A DNA stretch of 34,669 nt from Didymodactylos carnosus (Eukaryota; Rotifera; Eurotatoria; Philodinida; Philodinidae): positions 1 to 34,669 of the forward strand of contig CAJNOQ010001199.1 in the NCBI GenBank assembly GCA_905250885.1, given 5' to 3'. The notes under the pieces were generated by a model. It was not told the DNA's origin. It ran no database searches and saw only the letters and a program-made list of their open reading frames with translations. The position numbers were made by a program, and so were the translations under genes. Position 1 is the first letter of the stretch. Every line of letters begins with the position of its first letter. This document shows positions 1 to 11,022 of the stretch, in pieces.

Positions 1-97
1 AACCATTGAATATAAGCCACCGATGAGAACGATAAATACCTAGCAGCTAAATGGCTAGGTATTTATCGTTCTCATCGGTGGCTTATATTCAATGGTT
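1..97. repeat. Perfect 44-bp inverted repeat with 9-nt loop at the window edge
   Basis: Bases 1-44 are the exact reverse complement of bases 54-97, leaving a 9-nt spacer (45-53). No mismatch was found in 44 pairs. Because the left arm begins at base 1, the palindrome may extend beyond the window or may be a fold-back artefact at a contig end. A transcript of this region would form a long perfect hairpin. Confidence 0.9.
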
Positions 98-1340
98 TTC
101 TGGTTGGCAACAAGCCTGTTAGTTTGTTGTACTATTATTAGTCTATTCGTGTAAGCATTCTGTTAGATTAGCAGTTTTATTTAACTTGTATCAAGTTGGC
201 GATAAAACACGTATTCAGCCATTAGGAAAAGCAAAAGTGCGTCCCAAGAAAGTTAGCACAACTTTACTGTTCATTTGGTTAAAATCTCAATGAATATGTT
301 TGTGTTGTACATTATACTTTGTTGAGAAATAAAACTGTGAGATACATGCTAAAAAATTCGGTGATCAAAAGTATCTTTTTTGGGTGATCAAAAAATTGAT
401 ACCCAAAATCAAATCATATATCTTGAATATATAATTAAAGTCTTTCACCAAATCCAAGAGCTCTGCTCTAGAAGAGAATTCTCTTGTATAGGCTAAGGTT
501 GATATGATGATTGTGCAAAAAATTACAAAATAAAAATGCACCAAAAGACTGATTTCATTGTAATTGTGAGTTTCCTTGATATAGGATCACTTTACCGTTG
601 ATGGCTTTCAGTCTGGTTCTGTTTGACACAAACGATTGGGCTATACCTTCTTGGTCACAGTGTGTTAGATTGGGTCTACCAACGAACTGATACTAGTATC
701 TAGTATCTGCAGATATGCATTCTTTTTAAAGTCCAAGCACGAATATTTTCTTACGACAAGATGAAAAAATTCATTCAGCATTTGAATAGTTGTTATTTAC
801 TTTATAAAATGTTACCCATAAAGTAAGTGTATATAAATTCACTCATATGCTTTTGAATGCATTGAAGGATATCATCCCGTACAACAACACCGATTATAGT
901 CTGAATTAAAATAATTTGGTGATAAATTAAGATTAACAATGATTTGTGACAAATATGTTTGACAAATATGTTTTGGACAATTTTCGATTGATGGTATAAC
1001 TGGATTTTCCATAATTAAAGATACTGTGACATTAAATGCTCGAGTATTGTTTACTAGAAATATTCAAAGAATGAATGTATTAACAGATTTACTACATAAT
1101 AAAAATAACAACAATATATTTTTTTTCTGACAGACTATTGGTACTAGTACTGAAGCGTCAAACGATTTCCTATTAAAAACGATGTCAGACACTTCAAAAT
1201 ATTCATATTTTACATATGTTTAATATCAATCGTCATTTCTCTCGTTTGTTCACTCACAAGAAAGAAATCTGTAATATTATTTTTCTACTCAATGGAAAAT
1301 TTTATCATACTGTCCTATTTTTATTTCGATTAAAAAACAT
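98..1340. other. AT-rich sequence with no recognisable gene
   Basis: No open frame with splice signals, RNA gene or clear repeat was found. A minor direct repetition of the word AGTATCT with overlapping CTAGTATC occurs near 695-710. The sequence is otherwise featureless AT-rich DNA. Confidence 0.5.
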
Positions 1341-2640
1341 GTCTAGACCCGTTTGATGTAATTTGTTTTTGATAAAAGAAGATTCGTCCAGATGCGTTTC
1401 TCGCCAGAGATGAGTGAGTACACGGATTTTTGAGTACGTCGAAAAAGTGAGGTCGAAAAAATTTCCGAATAAATCGAGTTTTTGATACGCAAATAGTAAA
1501 AATAAGGTCACCACTTTTTTTGGGAATTACTCGAGTATTTTTTAGACTACTCATTAAAAAATGTCCCGAGTACGAGTATGAGTAATACGAATTTTGTACT
1601 CGAGTATACTCGTACTCGCCCAACTTTGTTTCTCACTCTTGAACGAACAAGTTTGTTCGAGAAAGAAAACGCGTTCATACATGTTTTAGAATTTGTAGAC
1701 GAATATAAAAAATAGAATTTGAACTGTAGATGCGTCTTTTTCCAAAGAAAAGAAAATGTACTCATGGACGCTTCTTACGAACAACATGTCTCCAGCTTTT
1801 TAATATTTAGTGAGTTTAGACGCGTCTATTTTTAGAAAATTTGGTCATTTTTTCTTACTCTTCCGGACACGTTTTTACCTGGGGCAAAAAACACGTCTAA
1901 GTGCGATCGCTATCATGAGAAATACATCTAGGCAGGTTTCAAACACGAAAAGGTTCCTTTACGAATGCAGCAGAACGTGTTTTTCTAACCACCATCAATC
2001 GTTATTTCCTTTAATTAATCAAATCCTTTCATATTAACTATCAATAGTAGGAAGTTGGTAACCCTAACGGATATCCTCTACCTTTTGTAGACTGTGAAGT
2101 TCCAGAAATCTCCAAAGACTTTAGTAAGAGAAAAAATCTCAGAAAAATTTCTGAGTTATGTTTGGTACAAAAGAATAAATGTTTATATCAAAAAGTCTTG
2201 CAAATATTCTGTGGTAAAGATAGTTTATGATTTGACGCATCTAAACGCGTTTAAGAATATTAATTTTTTCACATGTTCTCTGATCGCGATGAACAATCCT
2301 TATAAATATACGAAATAAAATTTGAGTCCGGTATGAACGCAAATATAACTATCTTCCATTCGTAGAACTGTATAAAATGAGCGTGTGTAGATGCGTTCAA
2401 GGCATTTTCTGATCTTGAAGACGAATTTGAATGCACCTATAGTTGAAAAAAATTAGACGCCTCTGAACAAGTCTTTTTCAATCTTATGCTTTAAGTTCGT
2501 TTGAACGCGTCTTAAAATCGAGGAGCGGCCGTCCGCAAACGTCTTTTGTTCAGTTCGGGAAAAAAGAGGAATCTGGACGCAATTTTTCTTTTATCACGAT
2601 AGAAAAACCATGTAAAGACATGTTCAGACGCCTCTTTTTC
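1340..2640. repeat. Cluster of degenerate AGACGCGTCT-type motifs
   Basis: A short CpG-containing word recurs in degenerate form over about 1.3 kb. Examples are TCTAGACCCG (near 1342), GTAGATGCGTCT (1726), TTTAGACGCGTCTA (1815), TTTGACGCATCTAAACGCG (2231), GTAGATGCGTT (2387), TTAGACGCCTCT (2453), TTTGAACGCGTCTT (2499) and TTCAGACGCCTCTTTTT (2622). Several copies are preceded by ACATGT or followed by TTTTTC, which suggests a longer ancestral unit. The spacing is irregular, so this is not a simple tandem satellite. The word stands out because the surrounding DNA is AT-rich and CpG-poor. It may be the subterminal motif array of a decayed DNA transposon. Confidence 0.6.
1405..1628. mobile_element. 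hAT-like MITE remnant with GAGTACGAGTA subterminal motifs
   Basis: The left end (CAGAGATGAGTGAGTAC) and the reverse complement of the right end (CAAAGTTGGGCGAGTAC) match at 14 of the first 20 positions. The flanking octamers TTTCTCGC (1397-1404) and TTTCTCAC (1629-1636) match at 7 of 8 positions, as expected for an aged hAT target-site duplication. Inside, the words ACTCGAGTA and GAGTACGAGTATGAGTA recur. hAT elements typically carry repeated subterminal transposase-binding words, which fits. The element is only 224 bp and has no coding capacity. Confidence 0.65.
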
Positions 2641-2854
2641 AAAAAATGATTAGAGAATGCTTCTGGATATTCGTCTGCACGATACATAATTTTCATAAAT
2701 TTCATTATTCACAGCAGTTTGGATAAATAATTAAAGGAATAGAAAGAAGTGACTGAGGATAAATGAAACCGTCAAATATTAGTATTAATTACATTAACAA
2801 GGTCGATTGTATAAGCAAGTTTGGGTTTAATATATAAATGGGTAGTATTTTTTT

Positions 2855-3069
2855 GCTAAGTAGCTTTTATTAAATGCTAAGTAAATTTCTACTTTAGTAA
2901 GCAATATTTTTGTATGACCGGGCGCGGTGAGGCGGGGGTGTGTGGAAAGCATGAGAGTGAGCCACTAAACCACATTTCTGCTTGTTTGTCAAAAGGTATA
3001 ATTATTTTTAATAAATTACTTAGCAAAAAAAATAACTTTTTACTTAGCATTTAATAAAAACTACTTAGC
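2855..3069. mobile_element. Foldback/MITE-like element with 31-bp CTTAGCA inverted repeats
   Basis: Bases 2855-2885 and 3039-3069 are reverse complements over 31 bp with one mismatch. Each arm contains repeated GCTAAGTA/TACTTAGC words, and a further TTACTTAGCA lies just inside the right arm. The core (about 2920-2960) is unusually GC-rich and contains CCGGGCGCGGTGAGGCGGGG. No coding region is present. I could not find a convincing target-site duplication, so the superfamily is unknown. Confidence 0.65.
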
Positions 3070-4223
3070 ACTTAAAATGGGAGCCTATATAAATGCCTAT
3101 ATCTTAAATTTTAATCAGGTTGGAATCAGTGAGCTGCCGAGTATAAGAGATAGGCAGGAGGTTCTCCAATTTCGGAGTAAATCAAAAAAATTTCAAAATG
3201 AGAATAAATATTTGATTTGTATAAAGATACACAAGTTTTGAAATACAGAACGCTCTGAGATATAACTCCTTTAAACTTAAGAGTAAAACGTAATGATTCA
3301 TCATCATAACCTGAGCAATGATTAAAAACCTGAGTTTCAAATTTTGACTTTAGGAGTAAACTCAGCGGACAAAGACGTTTTGATACGAAGAGTTGAGCGT
3401 TTATACCGCGGAATTTGGAAGCAAAATTAGTCGAATCAGATCCAGTCGCGAGTCGAACTAGATTTTCTTGTAAATAAAAAAAGAAAATAAATATGTTGGT
3501 GTTTACTCTTAAACCGAGAGTATTTATAATGAGTAATCAACAATTGCTCATTATGGAGCACCAAATCAGAGCTGAGAGATTTTCCTCTTCATTTTTACAT
3601 GCTGCGACCTTTATTAGCAAACGCCAGATGGTGCTGATTATCGATCTCACGTCCAGAGCCAAAGCGTTTTGGATTTTGTAGTAAAAGATTTCAAAAAGTA
3701 AGGAGAGAGATCCCCTTTCTACTCCTGTTGTTCCAGAGTTTCTGATTGGAATACTCTCTCTCTCCTCGTTTCTCATACGACATGTTTGGATGTACTGCTG
3801 TAGAAAAGAGAATCAATATTTTCAGTTCGAACGAAAGTGCTTGAGTAAGACCTTTAATGCGATACTCTATGAACATTGATCACTTTTATCGAACCTACGA
3901 TGAGTTACACAATTTGTCAGAAAATTCTCCATTTTAAGTACAAATTGAATGTATAAATATTCAATATGTTCAATTCATCGTTGAGGTATTGATTTTGTTA
4001 AAAACAAAACAAGAAAAGAATGTATATAGGAATGAAAGAAAGTTGAACGATTTGAAAACTCCAGGATGTACAGCATTTAATGCATTGTATATGATATTTA
4101 TAAAAAATCTAGAGAAAAGAATTAGCAAACTCTATCCTTTATAAAAAGGATTTCTAAAAAGTCAATAAACACACCCATGATTTTCGGACGGTATGTTCAA
4201 CTTTATCGGACATAATTAACCAT

Positions 4224-4375
4224 ATTCTGAAGTTTTCAACTCGTTCTGACGTTTTTTGAGTATATAGTGAACTTTTGGTGTATTATGTGAAAACAGTCTC
4301 AATACCCAAGTTTTCGTAAAACTAGATTTTCACAGGTTTTTGCATTTGCTTTCAAAAAACAAACATTGCTGACAA
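4224..4375. repeat. Dispersed repeat family, copy 1
   Basis: This segment resembles 23538-23686 in the same orientation. Shared stretches include ATTCTGAAGTTTT, TCGTTCTGA followed by GTTTTTTGAGT, ATAGTGAA, TTTTCGTAAAA, and an AACAAA-ATTG block near the end. The two copies are 19 kb apart and differ by point changes and small indels, so they are old members of one family. Neither has coding capacity. Confidence 0.65.
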
Positions 4376-4569
4376 ACATTGAAAGATTAAGCGTTATCAG
4401 ATCTATGCTCTATCCGATTCCGAGGCTAATCAAAGTTATCGAGTATGAGTTCTGGTGCTCCAAGGACAGTCTATATCAGTTAGGTGCAGTGTCATAGCTG
4501 TGATATATAGAAAAAATCTAGTATTTCTTCCACAAAAGACGCTGCTAGAGTCCGTTAGTTTCCTATTAA

Positions 4570-4797
4570 GGGTAGCCCCCCCCCTCCATTTTCACCTGGT
4601 TGCCAAATGTGGAGCACACGTCCAATCGAGCTCAAATTTATACCAGAGATAGAAGAGCGAAAAAGAAAATCGATGTATTTTTGCTCTGAATTTTGAGACA
4701 TGATCTTCCATGAGTTTTCTGGAAAACCGGAGTTGTGGACGTGTGCTACGCATTTGGCAACAAGGTGAAAAAGGATGGAGGGAGGGAGGAAGTACCC
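4570..4797. mobile_element. MITE with TTAA flanks and about 55-bp inverted repeats
   Basis: Left arm 4570-4624 and right arm 4736-4797 are imperfect reverse complements. Both contain a CCTCC...TTTTCACC, TTGCCAAATG and CACACGTCCA sequence order. The outer ends read GGGTA...TACCC and are flanked on both sides by TTAA (4566-4569 and 4798-4801). TTAA duplication is the footprint of piggyBac and Kolobok transposases; ends beginning GGG rather than CCC fit Kolobok better, but this is inference. The 228-bp element encodes nothing recognisable. Confidence 0.65.
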
Positions 4798-4824
4798 TTA
4801 AGCATATAGTAGAGCTTTTCAGGT

Positions 4825-4879
4825 ACAATTTTTCTATACCACACAATTTTTCTATACCATACAATTTTTCAGATACCAT
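4825..4879. repeat. Three-copy 18-bp tandem repeat
   Basis: Three consecutive units (4825-4842, 4843-4860, 4861-4879) follow the pattern ACAATTTTTCTATACCAY; the last is 19 bp with CAGATACC replacing CTATACC. Partial related words (ATACCATTTTGCAATTTTT) recur near 4930. The array makes an apparent open frame look repetitive, but I see no evidence of coding. Confidence 0.8.
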
Positions 4880-5479
4880 TGATCAAAAAACATTTTCTCT
4901 GATCTCAACTGGTTACCAAGGACAAGTCATATACCATTTTGCAATTTTTTTATTGCTTATTTTTCTGTACCACACTTTATCCTATCTCTGGAAATTTATT
5001 CTAACTGGACGTTCCCGTAACGTAGTTGAAAATTAACTTGATTTAATTAAATTCTCTCTTTCGTCTTTGCAATTTTCGCACGAGCTTATGGGTTGCGGAT
5101 ATTAACTGACGTTTGAGCAGCATACCATTTGAGTCAAATATAGCTGATAAGTGCCGATATACTTACGACACGTTGTCTAGTAACTGGTGCATCAGAAATA
5201 ATGGTTCTGTCAGTATTTTGCTTATGTCTCTGTTCGATGACTAAGTCCTTTCAACTGATTGTTTTTGTGAATAATTCTCCGTTTCATGCTCTACAAAATT
5301 CACATTGAACATTCTTTTATGTACCGTGAAAGTAAAAGAAGATAGGTGAAATACTGTGACGCGTCACTCTTCACCGCTTTCTAACTTAAAACACAACAAG
5401 AAACTATTTATTTTACGTCAAGTCCCATGCACCCAAATTGAATCAGAAGTGTATATTCTGATGCTCCGAACTGTCCCCA

Positions 5480-5830
5480 AGCAGAAGAAAAATTTCGATC
5501 GACCGATATTCCGACTATCGTTCGACTAGTCAAAATTCTTTGTTAACTGATGGAAAACTAGTTGCGTTGGACCAACGTCGAGAGGTTACTGACTAGGGTA
5601 TCGTCCGAAAATAGCACTCCGACCAGTCGATTTTGGCTTCTCATGGACGTCGAAAACCGGGGCTTCTTAATTGAGATCACTTTTGTGATAAAATGTGTAA
5701 TATAAAAATTAAAATCACAGAAACATCACAGGGCCGGAAGCGCAAAATGAGAATAAGTGGAAAAATAGTGATCTCAAATTAAGAATGAGCCGTCGAAAAC
5801 ATAGATCGACTAGTCAATTTACTCGTCGAA
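5480..5830. repeat. Cluster of TCGACTAGTC-type palindromic motifs
   Basis: The palindromic word GACTAGTC and variants recur: TTCGACTAGTCAAAA (5521), AAAACTAGTTGCG (5554), ACTGACTAGGGTA (5588), CGACCAGTCGATTTT (5619) and ATCGACTAGTCAATTT (5805). Related CGTCGAAAAC and CGTCGAAC words also occur. The arrangement resembles the subterminal motif arrays of hAT-type elements. A younger element (5658-5790) has inserted inside it. Confidence 0.55.
5658..5790. mobile_element. MITE with perfect 10-bp direct flanking duplication
   Basis: The identical decamer CGTCGAAAAC flanks both sides (5648-5657 and 5791-5800). The element ends are inverted repeats: the left CTTCTTAATTGAGATCAC and the reverse complement of the right ATTCTTAATTTGAGATCAC align over about 20 bp. 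At 133 bp with no coding region it is a minimal nonautonomous DNA element. The perfect duplication suggests a relatively recent insertion into the older motif cluster. A 9-10-bp duplication is unusual; Mutator-like elements typically make 8-11 bp. Confidence 0.7.
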
Positions 5831-6274
5831 CATTTCTGTGAGTCATCTTTCTTTCCGTGTGTCAGAGGCTCGCTCTGAACGGGTTTTTGTTCTCCTCAAA
5901 TATCGGATCGCCAACTGATAATACCTAGATGATGAATAGGCATTTAATACTCTATCTGCTGACAATCAACTGGATGGCTAAAAATGTTAGACACCTTGAA
6001 TATTGAAGGACATTTAATAGGCAAATAATTACATAGTTTTTGACGACATGAGTAGGTACATTTTAGTTTGTAATAATTCTGTGAAGTGATTATTCGAACC
6101 TGTTTCTTACTCAGTATAGAATTACTCGACCAAATACTCATACAATGTTGGATAATCTTATATAATATAAGTTAATACTGCTTGTATATTTAATTATCTT
6201 TATGTACCTCTACTATACACTCAGAAAATATACAAGTATAGATTTCTTGTAAAATAAACATCAAAAAACTTACA

Positions 6275-6348
6275 CACCCCAGGTGGGGATCGAACCCACG
6301 ATCTTCTGCTTAGAAGGCAGACGCGTTAGGCCACTTCGCCACTGGGGC
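6275..6348 (-). tRNA. tRNA-Arg (anticodon UCU)
   Basis: Read on the minus strand, the cloverleaf is complete. The acceptor stem GCCCCAG pairs with CTGGGGT (one G-U at position 1-72). The anticodon stem TCTGC/GCAGA closes the loop CTTCTAA, whose anticodon TCT reads AGA arginine codons. The T arm GTGGG-TTCGATC-CCCAC contains the B box. The gene is 74 nt including discriminator G, has no intron and does not encode CCA. A run of six T residues on the minus strand (6263-6268) lies just downstream as the Pol III terminator. Confidence 0.95.
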
Positions 6349-7028
6349 TTGCTCGAAAGTCACTTGTAACACTATAAATATTGAATTAGACTATGATAAA
6401 ATTTAAAACTAATCAAAAGTATCATTACTATCATCGATATTCTGTATTCGAGAGTATGTTATGTCTTTAATTTATTTTAAAAAAGATCTATTTTTTGTCT
6501 ATCAAAATGTTTGTGAATTAAAAATAAAATATAGTAGGTTCTTTATTTTTTCATGATTTACTATTCGAAAGCTGATCACTAGTTCCAGTATACTATGATA
6601 GTCGATAGAAGGTACTGTTTTGATTAATGCTTAATACTATAGTATATGTCTCTCTTAATATATACTATTCTCTAAACACAGAAATCATCAGTACATGTTT
6701 TTGTTCTATTTATGATTTTTTGTACAGGACATTATTCAAATTGAATGATTCTGTTTTCTTGCTTGACAATTTTCGAAAACATAATAAAATAAATACATGA
6801 TGAAACAAAAAAGATAAAGCGTCCTCTCCTATCGATAAATATCATGTGGCTCTCTAATTATTGTGTCAGATAGAACACATGTTTTACATCGCGATAAAGA
6901 CAAAAAATGACTTCTCTCGTTGTGTTGAGAATGATGAAAGGATGCATTAATAAATTTTTGTTCTTAATAATCGGACGTGTCCTTGATCGCTCAGCTGTAC
7001 GAATCGTTCTTATATTTTCTTTTTTTTC

Positions 7029-7036
<8 letters not shown>

Positions 7037-7061
<25 letters not shown>
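7037..7061. repeat. (CT)12 microsatellite
   Basis: An uninterrupted CT dinucleotide run preceded by a T-rich polypyrimidine tract from about 7016. It could be a length-variable locus. Confidence 0.95.
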
Positions 7062-8603
7062 GAAATGTAAAAATTAATTAGACTATACCGCAGAAAACCA
7101 TGCATACAAAAAATATCTTTCTCTATCTCTAAATAATACGTTTATTTTTCTAAATAAACATGTATATTAGATGTCTTTGTGTATGTATTTCATAATGGGT
7201 TGTAGTCTGAGCGACCATAAACATAATTTTTTCTTTCTTTTCACTAAATCATGATTGTTATCGGAAAAAAAATTCTAACATTTTGCCTATATGATGTAAA
7301 TATGTCTAAAAAAGAAAAACCTAAGAGAAAAGGAGTTTATATAATTATACGAGTGATTTTGTCCAGAAATTGAATAGAATTATTCGTCTCTTAACAAAAA
7401 AGACAACTTTTTCTTCTTTTTTTTTTTTATACAGGAAATAGAAAACTTGTTGCAAAGTAAAACCATAAGCGAGAGCCGATGCATGAAAAGCAACAAAAAA
7501 AAAAAGGGAAAAAAAATCAGCTGTTTTTTTTTTGTTAGTGGCTAGTTAATGTTAAAAAAACTGTGCTTTTTTACGATTGAATATTATTTAACTTTTTTTT
7601 TAGAAAAATAGCAGTTTTCATGAATTTGTGTGTATCCCGAAGACGTTTAACTTTTGGTTTAGAGAAAAACTCGATATCTTTGATTAATATTACGCCGTCT
7701 GCATTTAGAAAAAATATTTCCTAGGACAAAATAGTTTTTTTTTTATGCATGTTAAGATTGCCCAAAAAAACAAGGAGGAATAATTTTCTGCTTCAATCGT
7801 GAACACTTTTACGGTTGATAGAAAATTGTTAATCTAGAAACTGGGAATTCATCTGACTATTATGAGTAAATCGTGACGAAGATCTACAACAGTTTCTTCT
7901 TCCCTAAAAACACATATCTATGGTCTTATTCCTTTGAAAACTTTTACTTTTTTTTTTCTTTCTTTTTTGTATTCTGTTCTCTTTCGTTTGTGTTGAATAA
8001 TATGCAAAAGCGAGTCTATAGTTTATGATTGTAGAGGCATTATTTATATAAAAGAAAACACAAAAAGAGACGAGAGGCCAGAGTTACATGTATGATGAAG
8101 AAAAAGAAAACTAAGTGTTTTGCCTGAGAGACCATGTTATTGAAGAAAAAAAGAGAAAATATTATGAAAGAAAAACAAGAAGAAAAATTGTTTTTTTCCT
8201 TGCGCTTTGACCGATTTTATGCGTTTCTCTGCCACGGACGGCCTCGAAAAGAGGTCGACGACTACACCATCATCATCACTTAATATTATGCTATATGATT
8301 GACATCCTTGAATTTCATAAATGTTTTCTGCCCAAAATAATAATGTGAATTATTACATTAACAACTAAGATAGTATTTTTTGAACTTCGAAAAGAGACTG
8401 TTACTAGTACAAAAGTATTACATCAAATGATGATTAATCTGTATGGACTGCGGTGGCTTTTTTACTCTATAGAATAAATTTCGACGAGAAGAAAAAAAAC
8501 TAATAACCTCAAACAAAAAAAGAAAATAGAGAGTCTATAGTGGTGCTCAGTACAGAATAACTAGCGTTTGTTTTCTCATTTCTTTTCGTCTCTCTTCTGC
8601 CCC

Positions 8604-8632
8604 CTGTCTCTCTCTCTCTCGCTCTCTCTCCT
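8604..8632. repeat. Interrupted (TC)n microsatellite
   Basis: A TC run broken by a single G near 8621, embedded in a longer polypyrimidine tract (8581-8635). Confidence 0.9.
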
Positions 8633-10769
8633 TTTTGGATGTAATGGTGATGATATAAAGGCAATGAAAGATGACTTGAGAACCCTATCAGTATTCAAAA
8701 AATAATAATAACGATAGAGACAAATTCAACGCACTTGATGGTGTAGAAAAATGTATTTGTGGAACTATCCTCATTATCTAATTATCCACATGATACAAAT
8801 TAGTTATAATGCTCAGAATAATCGAGAATATTTGATTTAAAAAACAAGAGCAGAAGTTTTTGGAAAAACAAAATACATGGTAAGTAATGTACAATAAAAA
8901 TTTATTCGTTAAAATATAGATTAAAGATTCAAAATGGAGATACCTTGTTTGAAAACGACGTCACCATTTCTTATACAATACCCTATTATCTAGACCCATT
9001 ATGATTAAAGAAGCAGAGGCTCTAAGATTTCAAAATATTTTATACAATTATTGAGTTTAATTACTAGGTGATATTATTATTGTTCTATACACAAGACATT
9101 CTCTTCTTTGTTTCTAGTCCTATAGAGCGGTTTTAGAGAGGAGGATCTAATCATCATTAAGAAACTACACTATAGTTGAATTAAAAGAAGAGATTTCGAA
9201 TGTATGATAAGTCTGAATGAAGAGATAGTATCATAAAGTGTGTGTTTCTGCTTAGTACTAACAATACAAGGGATGTAAAGATGACAATTGTAACTTCAAC
9301 TTTAATATGAAAAGCGTCAAATTTTCTAAAAGTATAAATCCTACTAATTTACAAAACAATTCAATTTCTATAAAAATAACAAAGGATCCTTTGTGTAGTT
9401 ATAATATATAACATGAAGAAAATACAAATGATACGGATATGTATTTTTGTCTAGTAAAACTCGTTTTTCTACTCTCTCTCCCTTTCTCCAGATTTCTGAT
9501 CATGAAAGATAGGAACAATTAACCGATCTATTCTCATCATATTTGCAATATAAAAAAGAAAACATGAAGAAAAATATTAATACAAAATAGAGAAGTGAAA
9601 CAGCTGATTATGATGGGATAGATGATAGAAAGAGAAACATGTGCGTGTATAAGATTTTATATTCTTCTTTTTCTTCTTCTTCTATACTTTGCATCACAGC
9701 GACATATTTAAAGAATAATTATGCTTGAAAATCGAGAGTTAAATATGAGAGAAATAAGTTTTTTGAAAGAAACAAAGAAAAATAAATTGAGTTAATCGAT
9801 TTCTAAACATGTTCTAGAATAAAATTATATTTGACCTTTGCTAAAAAGAAAAATACAAATAATTATCATTTATAATCATAGAAGTACCTATACCTATTAG
9901 TCATCAAAACAGATTACTTATCGTTTGTATAAAAATTGACAGTATAAAATTGAACAATTAATTTGAAACTGAAAAATATGCAAGTATATTATTTAAACGG
10001 GATATACAATTACTTTTATTATAATCAATGTGACTTGTATAGAATGAACATAGTGTAAAATATCTTCTTTTTTTTTCTTGTTATTTTTATAGGTACGATA
10101 CATTAAGCAAATGTAGAGATTTAACAGAGTCAAAGTATTTCTACTATCATATTTCTTTAGTTAGTTACTTCACCATATATAATACATGGTAAATATCTAA
10201 AAATATTTATTCTCATTTTTATTCAACGAGTAGTTAGTAGTAAAATTGAATTCTATTTTCAATGAGTAGTGATTAGGAACTATTTTGTCACGCATAATAA
10301 TTAGTACATTCTTAGTGTAAGTCATATTTTTTTTTTAATGTAATATTTTGTAAATGTATAGTTAAACTTTTTTTCTATTATTTTCTCATTTCTTGTACAG
10401 ATCTGATTGACTTTTTTTCAAGTCTTTAAGAGAATAAGAAAATTCTATATTGACGATATAGAAAAACAAAAAGAGAATAGAACGTTTATTTCGAAGTTTA
10501 AAATCATATAAGATGTGAATGTGTGAACTTGTTCATCTCAAATTAAAGTAAAAGAAAAATTTAAGCGCTTCCAAAACGAACTATCTCGCACCCTCCCTTC
10601 CATAAAAGAAGTCCATCTGATCATCTGTTTTATCTGATAAGTCAGTTTTTGAAACATGATCTTCTGTTACTATAACTATTTCTCACTTGTTAATAAATGA
10701 CAGCAAGTACTGCTTATACTCAGACAAGTATCATTGTAAAATTTGTGCACATATTTAAACATAATATCA

Positions 10770-10920
10770 CTTCTTCTCTTCTCTTGCAGCTCATCAGGTA
10801 AGAACGAGACACAGATAGTTTCGGAGCTTTAATCTTAGTACTATATTTTCATGTGTACAGGCGCTCTCTTAGCCAAAAGATGTTATTACTAAGACCGCTG
10901 CATCATCAGAGGTTTAATAT
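10770..10920 (+). other. Possible spliced noncoding transcript with 8-nt microexon
   Basis: A strong acceptor (CTTCTCTTCTCTTGCAG, ending at 10789) is followed by only eight bases, CTCATCAG (10790-10797), then a good donor GTAAGAACG. A second acceptor, ATGTGTACAG, ends at 10860, giving a 63-nt intron with a T/A-rich branch region. The downstream stretch has no long open frame, so this would be a noncoding or untranslated exon pair. The signals are individually good, but no partner gene is visible. Confidence 0.3.
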
Positions 10921-11022
10921 GATGTTGAGAAATGATGATGTTGTTAGTTGTTGAGAAGACATTTTGTGATAATGGCCAAATTTTGTATTGCGAAGATGCT
11001 GAGCAGAGCCCTGCAGATTGAT

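Larger units (their letters stand above)
6349..10780. other. AT-rich noncoding stretch without a supportable gene
   Basis: About 4.4 kb rich in poly-A and poly-T runs, with no convincing exon. Several polypyrimidine-AG strings occur on the plus strand (for example ending near 7435, 10092 and 10400), but without paired donors they carry little weight. A GC-richer patch at about 8200-8275 is open in frames on both strands and is noted among the findings. Confidence 0.5.

Noticed and set aside
1305-1765. Minus-strand frames over the GAGTACGAGTA region
   Set aside because: They cross the boundary of a hAT-like MITE and its motif array, with no domain.
2919-2946. CCGGGCGCGGTG resembles the start of Alu/7SL RNA
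   Set aside because: The match is only about a dozen bases, with no Alu body, no SRP domain and no Pol III promoter. It sits in the core of an inverted-repeat element.
4592-5036. Overlapping open frames with YGIEKLCGIEKLY-type repeats
   Set aside because: The repetition is the 18-bp tandem array next to a TTAA-flanked MITE, open on both strands by chance.
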